64,000 nucleotides of DNA from positions 434,001-498,000 of the forward strand of contig JAFKLS010000018.1 of the NCBI GenBank assembly GCA_017304675.1, read 5' to 3'. The position numbers and the translations under genes were made by a program. Origin of the DNA: Sphingobacteriia bacterium. GTDB taxonomy: Bacteria; Bacteroidota; Bacteroidia; Chitinophagales; Chitinophagaceae. Positions 27,493-36,405 of this stretch are shown in pieces. Within the stretch, counting starts at the first letter, position 1. Every line of letters starts with the position of its first letter. The notes beneath the pieces are model-generated. The model saw only the letters and a program-made list of their open reading frames with translations. It was not told where the DNA came from and did no database searches.

Positions 27493-29751
27493 TTATTCTC
27501 CCGGATGGTACGTTTTCTCTGCGTGTTTCAACACGTCTTCTTTATAATACAATACATCTTTAAAAATTCCATTCGCATACATTTCTCCCTGATCGAAAAA
27601 ATGTTTTGAATGAACATCACCACTTTCGCCACCGGCCAGTAAAGATTTTGCTTTTATTTTTTTACCAAACTCAACTGCACAAATAAAACTATTACCATTT
27701 ACGCCATACAATTTTTTTGTCCCCTGAAAACTTCTGCTGGTATAAGAACAAAGCTGTCCCCATTGAGAGGAAGTAAATCCAACAGGAATACTGGGTGCAT
27801 TATCATCAAATTTGTTTTCGATATCGCTACTGATTCTTTGAAAACGATTAATGGTTCCCCACTCTATATTCCAGTTGCCATAACGTTGATTTAATGTTCT
27901 AATTGCAGCCGAAAATGTGTTCAACAACGTTTGTGCATTTGCATCGTTCGCAGCAAACCTTCTTGTTTTAGAAACCATATCTTCAAACTCATCAATACTT
28001 GCAGAAGCATTGATCACACTAAATATTTGAGAGCCCCAGAATATACCTAATGTTGTAGCAATAGATTTTTCACCTGAATGAAAATCCCACGCTTTCATCA
28101 CTTCTATTGGTTCTTTTAACAATGTTTTCAAACTATCAACAGTTGTTATGTTGTATGCTTTTATCAAAGCCGGAACAGCAATCTCAAAAAAAGAAAGATT
28201 GGTATTATATCCTGCTTTAATGACTTTATCGATTGTATAATTTTTTTCTGCCGCCAAAACTTTCACAGCATTAATGCCTCTGAAGTTTTCTGCATCAGGC
28301 GCCATGTATCTTGGATAATTTTCTCTCTTCGGACTTTCATCTCCCGTTACACTGAATGGCGTTGAATTACAATTCTGCAACCATCCGTTTTTAGGATTAA
28401 TGCTTTGTACAATTTCATTCACTGTATGCAAACCTTTCCATTCTGTTGCAACAGTTGTTCCGTTAACCGGTTTATTCCAATTTAAATTTTTATCCCTTAC
28501 CGGAACAAAATTTCCATGCCAGTAAGCAATATTACCTTCAGCATCTGCATACACCGTATTGTTAGAAGTATTGGCACGCATATCCAACACTTTTTTAAAT
28601 TCTGCAAATGAATTTGATTTTGTTCTCAGCCAACTTTGTTCTAAGCTGATGATAGAACGATTGAAAGATCTTACACTCAACCATTCACCATTTTTCTTTG
28701 CCATGATCGGGCCATGATGTGTGTACAACGCATTGAATGTTTTTGATTGAATGGTGTTATTTTGTTTGAATGAAACCGTAATTTTTTTTATTGAAATTTC
28801 TTTTTGCTGATGTTCATATTCGTAGAACCATTTATTATTTTGCTGAGAAATATTTTCAATATATGCATCTGAAACATCAACCTGACTCGATGTATGCATC
28901 CATCCGCAATGTTCGTTGAAACCCTGATACACAAAAAACTGCCCCCAGGTTACCGCACCATAAGTATTCAATCCTTCTTCACTTACCACATGCACTTCCG
29001 GCCTGAAATAAAATGTTACATGCGGATTGATGTACAGAATTGCATTTTTATTTTGTGTGATGGAAGGAGCAAATGCAAAACCATTAGAGCCGGTGAGTTT
29101 TTCATCTTCAGATATAATTTCGTCATTCCGAATTTGATTCGCAATCTTCAATTGGGATGCTGAATAATGCTTCGCATTTTCAGCATGACGAAAAGTTTGA
29201 TTATTACTTACAAGAGCTCCTTCACTACCATATAAATTCTTTAAATCTTTATCATTTAGCCCTGCAGTTGAAATAGCTCCGATGCTGCCATCCGTCCACA
29301 ACAAAGGATACCAAGGCTCAAAGTGATTTAACAATGCTGGTTTTGTTTGGGGATGTTTGTACAAATAATAATTCACGCCATCTGCAAAAGCATTGCATAA
29401 TTTTTTCAACCAATCCGGCGCTGTTGCATAATCTTTTTTCGCATCGGCGGTATCAATGATCATTCTAATCAACAGATCATTGTACAAATCTTTTTCACCA
29501 TTTACTTCTGCCAATCTTCCCAGTTTTTCAATATAATTCATCTCCACTCTTTTAAAATCATCCTCACATTGAGCATACAATAAACCAAATACCGCATCAG
29601 CATCTGTTTTACCGTAAATATGCGGAATACCCCAATTATCTCTGATGATCGTTACCGCTTGCGATTGCTTTTCGAGCCGTTTTATTTCTTCTTTAGTGAA
29701 TTGTGCAAAAACCTGCAATGGAAGAAAAATTAGTAAAAATATCTTGTTCAT
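27493..29751 (-). CDS. Penicillin acylase family protein (Ntn hydrolase, peptidase S45)
   Basis: 752 residues with a signal peptide (ends LQVFAQ). As in S45 acylases, an N-terminal alpha region (VTIIRDNWGIPHIYGKTDADAVFG, GLLYAQCEDDF) is followed by a spacer and then GSNGFAF, where Ser222 should become the N-terminal nucleophile of the beta chain after self-cleavage. Later elements are INPHVTF, HCGWMHTSS, the YADAEGNIAYWHGNFVPVRD strand and GWLQNCNSTP. Substrates in the family include beta-lactam side chains, acyl-homoserine lactones and N-acyl amino acids; none can be assigned. Residues 188-211, just before the cleavage site, are encoded by a 70-bp palindromic element found twice more in this window. 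It follows the 249-residue membrane protein gene by 5 bp. Confidence 0.92.
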   Translation of the reverse strand: MNKIFLLIFLPLQVFAQFTKEEIKRLEKQSQAVTIIRDNWGIPHIYGKTDADAVFGLLYAQCEDDFKRVEMNYIEKLGRLAEVNGEKDLYNDLLIRMIIDTADAKKDYATAPDWLKKLCNAFADGVNYYLYKHPQTKPALLNHFEPWYPLLWTDGSIGAISTAGLNDKDLKNLYGSEGALVSNNQTFRHAENAKHYSASQLKIANQIRNDEIISEDEKLTGSNGFAFAPSITQNKNAILYINPHVTFYFRPEVHVVSEEGLNTYGAVTWGQFFVYQGFNEHCGWMHTSSQVDVSDAYIENISQQNNKWFYEYEHQQKEISIKKITVSFKQNNTIQSKTFNALYTHHGPIMAKKNGEWLSVRSFNRSIISLEQSWLRTKSNSFAEFKKVLDMRANTSNNTVYADAEGNIAYWHGNFVPVRDKNLNWNKPVNGTTVATEWKGLHTVNEIVQSINPKNGWLQNCNSTPFSVTGDESPKRENYPRYMAPDAENFRGINAVKVLAAEKNYTIDKVIKAGYNTNLSFFEIAVPALIKAYNITTVDSLKTLLKEPIEVMKAWDFHSGEKSIATTLGIFWGSQIFSVINASASIDEFEDMVSKTRRFAANDANAQTLLNTFSAAIRTLNQRYGNWNIEWGTINRFQRISSDIENKFDDNAPSIPVGFTSSQWGQLCSYTSRSFQGTKKLYGVNGNSFICAVEFGKKIKAKSLLAGGESGDVHSKHFFDQGEMYANGIFKDVLYYKEDVLKHAEKTYHPGE
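29121..29190. repeat. REP/MITE-like 70-bp palindromic element, copy A (inside the acylase gene)
   Basis: Begins CGTCATTCCGAA and ends TTCAGCATGACG, so the ends are inverted repeats (CGTCAT/ATGACG). It is built from two hairpins: a left one around TTCCGAA/TTCGCAA and a right one ATGCTGAA.../...TTCAGCAT at 29157-29186. Two more copies lie at 33495 and 52186. By direct comparison the 30-bp right hairpin of copy B, read on the opposite strand, matches that of copy A at 29 of 30 positions. The element is in frame with the acylase. Confidence 0.85.
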
Positions 29752-29756
29752 ATTTT

Positions 29757-30506
29757 TTATTCTTTTTCGAGATGATATTCTTTTTGAACGGTGTTCCTGA
29801 GATTTGTTGACATAGTTTTTATTTCCATGATTTCATTTCTAATACTGGAGCTAATTCCCTTAATTTCAGAAACACGGAATAGAAGCTTATTAAGAGCTTC
29901 TTTGTTACTTAAATCTATCCTTAAGTTATAGTTTGGTGTAACAATATTATCTGAACTATCTATTACCGCATGATAATCATTGGCACTCATAATAGAGGGC
30001 AATATCTGAAAGCCTGAGCCTTTAATTTCGTGAGCAATTTTTTGTAAATAAGATACTTCGTCTATGCTTTTATAGTAATCCGAAATTCCATCGGACACAT
30101 TCTTGTGTTTTATCAGCCTGAAATCACCCGTGCTGTTTAATTGCGTGATGGTTCTATTTGTAATAAACAGTTCAATCCCTAATCCTCTTTCCAAATCACG
30201 AAACATTGTATAGATACTTTTTATTTCATTTTGATCCGGTGTTTTATTTAAAAGAACAAATAGAGAATCACTCTCCTTTATTTGTTTAGATAACCAGCGA
30301 ATTAAAAAAGGCAGCTTTGCTTCATCTGTTTTTAAATCAGTATATAGCGATTCTGCGTAATGGTGCTCCTTTTCTTTGTTAACAAGGTTTTCCCGAATAT
30401 TTTCTGCAATGAAACCCATGCTTACTGCTATAAATATCATTAAGCCTTCGAGTAAATATTCTTTGAATGATTTTTTTTCTACGTGCGGGTGATGATGTAC
30501 TTCCAT
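29757..30506 (-). CDS. Membrane-anchored protein of unknown function with His-rich N terminus
   Basis: 249 residues. The start MEVHHHPHVEKK is followed by a single transmembrane helix (about residues 18-36, LLEGLMIFIAVSMGFIAENI) and a mostly helical, charged domain of about 210 residues. I recognise the general N-terminal pattern (His-rich start, EYLLE, MIF, GFIAEN/GFFAES) from uncharacterised Bacteroidota proteins, but no function is known. It ends 5 bp before the penicillin acylase start codon on the same strand, so the two are probably co-transcribed. Confidence 0.82.
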   Translation of the reverse strand: MEVHHHPHVEKKSFKEYLLEGLMIFIAVSMGFIAENIRENLVNKEKEHHYAESLYTDLKTDEAKLPFLIRWLSKQIKESDSLFVLLNKTPDQNEIKSIYTMFRDLERGLGIELFITNRTITQLNSTGDFRLIKHKNVSDGISDYYKSIDEVSYLQKIAHEIKGSGFQILPSIMSANDYHAVIDSSDNIVTPNYNLRIDLSNKEALNKLLFRVSEIKGISSSIRNEIMEIKTMSTNLRNTVQKEYHLEKE

Positions 30507-30618
30507 AATTTAAACAATTTAAGATTGAAAGTTTACTGTTTTAAATTACAATTAAGTTTCCATTTCCATCACAGGGGATTGCCTGCCAGAGAATACTCAC
30601 CATTATCTGTTTAATTTC

Positions 30619-31794
30619 TCAATTCTTTTTTTCATTTGCTTTCAACACACGTAAAAAATTTCCTCCCAAAATTTTAGTAATGTCTTTCTTGCTATATCCT
30701 TTTTCCACTAATGCTTTTGTTATTAATGGATAAGTTGAAACATCATCTAACTGTTGCGGCGGAGATTCTATACCATCAAAATCTGAGCCCAATCCCACAT
30801 AATCTACGCCAACCAATTTAATAATATACTCCATGTGTTCAATCAATAAACTTAGCGGCGCTCTCATGGCATTTACTTCATATTTATATTTATCAAACAA
30901 ATATTGGTCTGCATAAAAATATTCTTTGCCACTTTTCATAATAGAGTCTCTTTCTTTTTTATGTTTTTCAGTAAACGCATCTTTGCGTTTCATAAAATTG
31001 CTATCCAGGAAACCGGAATAAAAATTCAGTTGAATAACGCCTCCATTTTTGGCAATGGCTTTTATTTGTTCATCATTTAAATTTCTTTGGTGCGGATTGA
31101 AATGATACACGCAACTGTGTGAAGCAACAACGGGTTTGGTAGTTGTTTGTATGGCATCCCAGAAAGTAGTTTCTCCAACATGGCTCACATCTACGATCAT
31201 TCCCAATTCATTCATGCGTTTCACTACTTGTTTACCAAAATCAGTTAGGCCTTTGTGCGATAAGTCTTTTTTAAACCTTTCTTCAAAAGCGCTGCTGGCC
31301 CAATCTGTAGAATTATTCCACGTTAGTGTCATGTATCTTGCACCACGCTTATACAAGCTATCTAGCTTATTTAAATCGTCTTCAATCATATGCCCTCCTT
31401 CTACACCAAACATGGCAGCAATCTTATGCTGTTTTACTGCTTTGTATAATTCTCTTGTATTGGCAACTTTTACGATTTTATCAGGATTACGGGCAACAAC
31501 TGCATCCAATGTGTCCATTTGCCTATTGGCATAGGCAAATGGATTTTTTTTATCTCCATCGCAAAAAACAGAAAATAACTGAACATCTAATCCACCTTGT
31601 TTCCATCGTGCAAGATCTGTATGTGTTTTGCCACGCAAATCTGAATCAATCATCAACCCATTGTCTGTCGATTTCATCAGAATATCATTATGCGTATCTA
31701 CTACTATTGCCTGGTTATGTATTTTTTGATAAGATTGGGCGTTGATGTTAAAAGCAGAGAGCAGAAAGCTTAATGCAATAAAGTTTTTTTTCAT
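30619..31794 (-). CDS. Membrane-type dipeptidase, peptidase family M19
   Basis: 391 residues from the ATG at 31794, which starts a good signal peptide (MKKNFIALSFLLSAFNINAQ); the open frame reaches 31848 but the extra residues do not fit. M19 (renal dipeptidase) features: VVDTHNDIL (His35, Asp37), FGVEGGHMIE with the bridging Glu, YMTLTWNNSTDWASS, IVDVSHVGETTFWD, VVASHSCVYHFNPHQRNL and VDYVGLGSDFDGIE. These di-zinc enzymes cleave dipeptides, often with a D-residue or dehydro-amino acid at the second position. Export places it in the periplasm. It is one of four hydrolase genes transcribed leftward here. Confidence 0.94.
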   Translation of the reverse strand: MKKNFIALSFLLSAFNINAQSYQKIHNQAIVVDTHNDILMKSTDNGLMIDSDLRGKTHTDLARWKQGGLDVQLFSVFCDGDKKNPFAYANRQMDTLDAVVARNPDKIVKVANTRELYKAVKQHKIAAMFGVEGGHMIEDDLNKLDSLYKRGARYMTLTWNNSTDWASSAFEERFKKDLSHKGLTDFGKQVVKRMNELGMIVDVSHVGETTFWDAIQTTTKPVVASHSCVYHFNPHQRNLNDEQIKAIAKNGGVIQLNFYSGFLDSNFMKRKDAFTEKHKKERDSIMKSGKEYFYADQYLFDKYKYEVNAMRAPLSLLIEHMEYIIKLVGVDYVGLGSDFDGIESPPQQLDDVSTYPLITKALVEKGYSKKDITKILGGNFLRVLKANEKKN

Positions 31795-31885
31795 TGATAT
31801 TATGTTTTTTGCTATTCCAACCTTGATTTGGAATATCATTAGCAACAAAAGATGCTGCGTTAGTTCAGTATAACGAGTTTTTATT

Positions 31886-33472
31886 TTACAATTGTTTTCT
31901 CAATACAACGCCGCTCCTTGTTCCATTGTGTTGTTCGTTCTCAATAACCACTTGTCCGTTCACCAATACATACTTAAAACCGGTTGAGTATTGATGCGGC
32001 TTTTCGTAAGTTGAAAGATCTTTCACTTTCATTTCATCAAACACAACAATATCTGCAGCAAAACCTTCACGCAACAAGCCTCTGTCTTTTAATTGAAATT
32101 TTTGTGCAGGCAAACTTGTCATTCTTCTGATAGCTTCTTCTAAACTGAGCACATGTTCATCTCTTACATATTTACTCAACACTCTTGCATTGGTTCCATA
32201 ACCACGAGGGTGTGGAGAACCTTGTCCGAATATTCTAATACTTGCATCACTTGCAAACATGTTGAAAGGATATTGCATAATACGTTTTACATCTTCATCA
32301 CCCATTCCATGAAACACCATACTTGCACCACCTTGCTTAATCATTTCCATCACAGTATATGCTTCATCTTTTGCTGTATGTTTTTTGCCTTTCAATAAAT
32401 TCACTTCTTCAATACTTTTTCCATTATAAGAAGTATCTGCTTTAAAATATGCCACAACAGGATAACTGAAATGTTTCAATTTTCTTTTAGCAAGTTTTCT
32501 TAGCATGATGTCTGCCACTTTTTTCTGAATAGCAGGATCGCTTAATCTTGCGTTAATAGAATCTTGCCCATCTGCCAGGGCCCAATCCGGCAAAAGGGTG
32601 CCAAGGTTGGTACTACTTGCTGTGTAAGGGTATTGATCTATTGTAACATCTAATCCTTCTTTACGTGCAGCTTCAATCATTGCAATGGTTTGAACACTTC
32701 TTCCCCAATTATTTTGTCCGCTACATTTAAAGTGTGAAATTTCAACAGGCATGTTGGCCACTCTTCCGATATGAATGGCTTCATCAATAGCTTGTGTTAC
32801 GCTATCGCCTTCATCACGCATATGGCTGGCATATACGCCATTGTATTTTGAAGCCACTTTTGCAAGCCGCACTACTTCCTCTGTTTTACTGTATGTGCCC
32901 GGTATATAAATTAACCCAGTGCTAAAACCAACTGCCCCATCTTTCATTGCCTGTTCCACAATATTTTCCATTTTTTTCATTTCTTCTTCCGAAGGGTCTC
33001 TCATGGCTCTACCCATAACCGCTTTACGAACATCGTTATGGCCAATTAATGAAGCTAAATTAACAGAAAGCTTCAGGCTGTCTAACATTTTAAAATAAGC
33101 TGCCAGGTTTGTATTAGAGGAGCCGCAGTTACCGGTGATGACAGTAGTAACACCATCTAATAAAAAATTTTGCGCCAATGGGTTTTGTTTCTCATCGCCT
33201 TCGCAATGTGTATGCACATCAATAAAACCAGGAGCAACAATTAATCCTGTTGCATCAATTATTTTGTTGGCTGTATAATTCTGAAGATGACCAATAGCCA
33301 ATATTTTTCCTCCTTTAACAGCAATATCTCCATAAAACCAACTGTTGCCTGTTCCATCTAAAATTTTGCCATTCTTAATTAATATATCTGCTTGCTGTGC
33401 TTGTGACAAAGAAGATAGAAGATAGAAAATAGAAGATAGAATAAGTCGCAGGAGGCCGTTATTTTTTTTCAT
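31886..33472 (-). CDS. D-aminoacylase / N-acyl-D-amino-acid deacylase family amidohydrolase
   Basis: 528 residues. Amidohydrolase motifs: ILIKNGKILDGTGNSWFYGDIAV, PGFIDVHTHCEGD (His87, His89), VITGNCGSS with the Cys conserved in D-aminoacylases, EISHFKCSG, and the C-terminal LKDRGLLREGFAADIVVFDE. The family releases D-amino acids from N-acyl-D-amino acids or related amides using zinc. The signal peptide (residues 1-26) is odd: its hydrophobic core LILSSIFYLLSSLS is encoded by a GAAGATAGA-type tandem repeat on the other strand (33411-33443). The gene lies 91 bp downstream (in transcription sense upstream) of the M19 gene, in the same orientation. Confidence 0.92.
   Translation of the reverse strand: MKKNNGLLRLILSSIFYLLSSLSQAQQADILIKNGKILDGTGNSWFYGDIAVKGGKILAIGHLQNYTANKIIDATGLIVAPGFIDVHTHCEGDEKQNPLAQNFLLDGVTTVITGNCGSSNTNLAAYFKMLDSLKLSVNLASLIGHNDVRKAVMGRAMRDPSEEEMKKMENIVEQAMKDGAVGFSTGLIYIPGTYSKTEEVVRLAKVASKYNGVYASHMRDEGDSVTQAIDEAIHIGRVANMPVEISHFKCSGQNNWGRSVQTIAMIEAARKEGLDVTIDQYPYTASSTNLGTLLPDWALADGQDSINARLSDPAIQKKVADIMLRKLAKRKLKHFSYPVVAYFKADTSYNGKSIEEVNLLKGKKHTAKDEAYTVMEMIKQGGASMVFHGMGDEDVKRIMQYPFNMFASDASIRIFGQGSPHPRGYGTNARVLSKYVRDEHVLSLEEAIRRMTSLPAQKFQLKDRGLLREGFAADIVVFDEMKVKDLSTYEKPHQYSTGFKYVLVNGQVVIENEQHNGTRSGVVLRKQL
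33411..33443. repeat. GAAGATAGA/GAAAATAGA tandem repeat encoding a signal-peptide core
   Basis: On the plus strand: GAAGATAGA, AGATAGAAAATAGA, AGATAGAATA, that is, about four near-identical 7-9 bp units. It is translated (minus strand) as repeated SS-I/LL segments in the hydrophobic core of the D-aminoacylase-like protein. Slippage here would change the length or frame of the signal sequence. Confidence 0.75.
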
Positions 33473-33494
33473 AGTACGTTTTTACGTTTTAATC

Positions 33495-33578
33495 CGTCAT
33501 TCCAAAAATTTGCAAAACGAATTGTGGGGTATCTTAATCAATAAGATGCTGAAAATGTGAAGCATTATTCAGCATGAC
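33495..33578. repeat. REP/MITE-like palindromic element, copy B (intergenic)
   Basis: 84 bp between CGTCATTCC and AGCATGAC, in the gap between two leftward genes. The right hairpin (33546-33575, ATGCTGAAAATG...CATTATTCAGCAT) is the same as in copy A but inverted. The left part is more diverged and AT-rich. It could also end transcripts of the S9 peptidase gene's upstream neighbour or separate the two genes. Confidence 0.8.
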
Positions 33579-33588
33579 AAGTTCTATA

Positions 33589-35685
33589 TCATTTCTTCAA
33601 TTTTCTTACAAAATAATCTGCTACAGCACCGTACACTTTTACAGCGTTGTGCCAGCTCATCCAGTGATGCGTATCATCAACAATCATCAACGTTTCGTAA
33701 TCTACTTTTTGTTTTTCCAATCTTGCAATCAGGTCAACACTTTGATTGAATTGCACATTTCTGTCATCGTCTCCATGAATAATTAACACGGGAGATTTCC
33801 ATGTATTGATAGATGAAACGGGAGAAGACTGCCAAGCCGTTTTTAAAGCCAGTTGATAATCCGGTGCTTTTTCATATTGATTATTGAACATGGAAACCAT
33901 ACTTGTAGTGCCTCTGTCAACCCAATTATGTACGCCATGTATATCTACACCAGCGGCAAAAATTTTAGAATCTTTTGCTAAGGCCATTGCTGTTAAAAAG
34001 CCACCATAGCTTCCACCATACACACCAATTTTAGATGCATCTACAAAACTTTGTTTTTGTAACCATTCTCCTGCAGTTTTAATGTCTAAATATTCTGAAG
34101 CGCCTGCCGTACCTGCATTTGCAGGTTGATGAAACTCGTAACCATAACCAATTCCCAACCGATAGTTAACAGACAATACAGCAAATCCCAAACTTGCCAA
34201 ATACTGATTGCTTGCATAAGCATTACTGTAATAATCTGAATAATGCCAACCCAATAACATTTGTCTTGGCGGACCACCATGTATGTACACAATAGCAGGG
34301 ATTTTTCCGGTTACATTTTTAGGCATGAATAAATCTGCATGCACTGTAACACCATCGCTTGATTTTAAAATAACTTGCTTCGGTGTTACCAATTGCTGTT
34401 GTGGAAATGAAGAAGGAATGAATTCTTCTCCGATCAATTTTATTTTTGAATCATTCAAACTCATGATTGCAGGCAATGGTGGCCTTTGTGCAGTAGCACT
34501 TAAAAAGGCAACAGTATTCTCATTTACCATTATAGGCGTCCACTCATTGCCATCACCGGGTGTTAATACCTGCATATCTGCTTTATCAACACTTACTTTA
34601 ACGGCATGTCTTCTTTCAATATCCAGTGCATCTTTTCCTGCGTTGGCGCTGAATGTTAAATATTTTTTGTCTGCACTGAGCGAAATATGTTCACACATAA
34701 AATTGCCGGGAGTTAACAGTAAAATCTTACCGCCGCCGGAACTAATGGAATACAGGTGTGGCCATCCGTCTTCATAAGATAAAAAGGTAATGACATTGTT
34801 GGCTGCCCAATGCAAATTATATCCTCCATGTGTTGAAGGAACCGAACCTCTCAATGTTTTAGGTGCCTTATAAATAGTGGTAATATTATTAGAATATATA
34901 TCAGCCACACAAATACTCCATGGCTGATGTTTGCGGGGCAGGATAGAATCAGGCATTCCACCGGAAGGAGGCCTTCTTACAAAAGCGATTTTACTGCCAT
35001 CTTCATTCCATTGCGGAACTGCATCCCTGTTGAAAGATGGCGCAACCCATTGCAGATTGTTTTCACCAACCGTATAAATACCAATAATAGAATGGTCTGT
35101 TCTATTGGCAACAAATACCAACTTTTTACCATCTTCACTCCATTGCAAAGAATTTACATTACCCCTTGTTGTAAATAAATTTTTTGCCGGTGTACTTCCA
35201 TCAATTGGTGCAACCCATGCCTGGTTATTTTTAATGAACACAACTGTTTTGTTATCGGGAGAAATCTGTGGAGCATCTCCTTCAGCTAAATATTTTACTG
35301 TGCCTCCTGCAAAGGGTACACTTGCTACCTGAACTTTAAATGCATTTAATTCAAACCCCGGATTTAAAGGAGAACCTGTTTCCCAATTCGCACCGTGATC
35401 TCCACCACGCACAAATACTACCCAATTGCCATCGTTAGAAATAGACACACTCGTAATTTCCTGCCCATCATCTTTTCCAAAATCTGTAATCCGTTTTGGC
35501 TTATAGTCCGGCGCTCCGGCAACATATATATTACGCTTACCCTGTTCGTCCATAGCCCAGGCCATTTTAGAATCTTTAAAAACAGTACACAATTCTGTTG
35601 GAAAAGGATAGCTTTTAAAATCAGAGAATTTTGTTTGGGCCAAAGATGTTAATGGCAGCCAAACAAACAAAAGCAATTTTTTCAT
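33589..35685 (-). CDS. S9 family peptidase (prolyl oligopeptidase/dipeptidyl-peptidase type)
   Basis: 698 residues from the ATG at 35685, which opens a signal peptide (MKKLLLFVWLPLTSLAQ); an ATG at 35733 would add 16 residues before it. The first ~430 residues form a beta-propeller with repeated ISPDNKTVVFIKN, WSEDGKKLVFVAN and WNEDGSKIAFVRR blades. The C-terminal ~250 residues are an alpha/beta-hydrolase: VYIHGGPPRQMLLGWHYSDYY, GVYGGSYGGFLTAMA with the nucleophile Ser, VLIIHGDDDRNV with the Asp, and DDTHHW with the His. The enzyme should cleave short proline-containing or similar peptides in the periplasm. It leads the leftward hydrolase group. Confidence 0.93.
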   Translation of the reverse strand: MKKLLLFVWLPLTSLAQTKFSDFKSYPFPTELCTVFKDSKMAWAMDEQGKRNIYVAGAPDYKPKRITDFGKDDGQEITSVSISNDGNWVVFVRGGDHGANWETGSPLNPGFELNAFKVQVASVPFAGGTVKYLAEGDAPQISPDNKTVVFIKNNQAWVAPIDGSTPAKNLFTTRGNVNSLQWSEDGKKLVFVANRTDHSIIGIYTVGENNLQWVAPSFNRDAVPQWNEDGSKIAFVRRPPSGGMPDSILPRKHQPWSICVADIYSNNITTIYKAPKTLRGSVPSTHGGYNLHWAANNVITFLSYEDGWPHLYSISSGGGKILLLTPGNFMCEHISLSADKKYLTFSANAGKDALDIERRHAVKVSVDKADMQVLTPGDGNEWTPIMVNENTVAFLSATAQRPPLPAIMSLNDSKIKLIGEEFIPSSFPQQQLVTPKQVILKSSDGVTVHADLFMPKNVTGKIPAIVYIHGGPPRQMLLGWHYSDYYSNAYASNQYLASLGFAVLSVNYRLGIGYGYEFHQPANAGTAGASEYLDIKTAGEWLQKQSFVDASKIGVYGGSYGGFLTAMALAKDSKIFAAGVDIHGVHNWVDRGTTSMVSMFNNQYEKAPDYQLALKTAWQSSPVSSINTWKSPVLIIHGDDDRNVQFNQSVDLIARLEKQKVDYETLMIVDDTHHWMSWHNAVKVYGAVADYFVRKLKK

Positions 35686-35769
35686 ATGTGAGGTTTGAAT
35701 AAAGTGTGGAATTGAATGATACAACTCATACAATCGATCGGCCGTTCAAGATAATAAACTTATGTATCA

Positions 35770-35801
35770 TTTGCACATTTACGCATTATCAAATGTGCAA
35801 A
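35770..35801. repeat. Inverted repeat in a divergent promoter region
   Basis: Arms TTTGCACATTT (35770-35780) and AAATGTGCAAA (35791-35801), perfectly complementary over 11 bp with a 10-nt spacer. It lies between the divergent S9 peptidase and membrane protein genes, 85 bp from the first and 78 bp from the second. It could be an operator or a member of a dispersed AATGTGCAAA repeat family (see 19573). Confidence 0.6.
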
Positions 35802-35878
35802 TCCTGCACTCTATTGCATTTACAAAAAAAATGTATTATTTTTCAAGTCAACCATTTTCATCCCTAAAACAATAAACA

Positions 35879-36295
35879 ATGAACACTAAAACTATTATTG
35901 CCGGTATAATAACCGGGATTCTCGGCTTTTTATTAGGCTGGCTCATTTTCGGCATTTTATTGATGGATTATTATTCACATCATACCATGCAGTATGCAGG
36001 CCTTATGAAAAACCCGCCTGAATTCTTATACATATTCATCGGCAGCCTTGCTTACGGGCTGCTAATGGCTTATATTTTTGTACTGGCTAACATTAATAAT
36101 CTTTCTAAAGGGGCTGTTACCGGATTAATTATTACCGCTTTGATACAGATTAATATTGATTCTTTCATATTTGCAGAATATCACCTTATTGGCCGAATGG
36201 TGATACTTGTAGATGTTATAGTAAATGCCGTTTTCGGAACCATTTTAGGGGCTTTTTTGGGTTGGTGGCTGGGCCGCGGCTCCAAAAAAGCATAA
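35879..36295 (+). CDS. Small integral membrane protein of unknown function
   Basis: 138 residues with four predicted transmembrane helices (about 6-28, 49-72, 78-98 and 107-131), and Gly-rich helix ends (GIITGILGFLLGWLIFG and GTILGAFLGWWLGRG). A pair of His (YYSHHTM) follows the first helix. I do not recognise the family with confidence. Reality is supported by the coherent membrane topology, an isolated position and a good terminator (36326-36351). Confidence 0.8.
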   Translation: MNTKTIIAGIITGILGFLLGWLIFGILLMDYYSHHTMQYAGLMKNPPEFLYIFIGSLAYGLLMAYIFVLANINNLSKGAVTGLIITALIQINIDSFIFAEYHLIGRMVILVDVIVNAVFGTILGAFLGWWLGRGSKKA

Positions 36296-36325
36296 ATCGC
36301 CGTATTGGCTTCTTCATAATTTTGT

Positions 36326-36351
36326 AAAACCACCTTCAAAAAGGTGGTTTT
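36326..36351 (+). terminator. Rho-independent terminator
   Basis: 11-bp stem AAAACCACCTT / AAGGTGGTTTT, loop CAAA, then TTTG. It ends the transcript of the small membrane protein gene. Confidence 0.9.
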
Positions 36352-36405
36352 TTGTTTCATATATAACTCATCATTCATAATTTATCATTTCTAAATCTTA
36401 ACAGT

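Noticed and set aside
31136..31745. Two rightward overlapping open frames of 132 and 139 codons over the M19 gene
   Set aside because: Antisense shadows of the dipeptidase, no protein-like features.
34283..34777. 164-codon rightward open frame inside the S9 peptidase gene
   Set aside because: Antisense shadow; the S9 frame has clear propeller and hydrolase motifs.
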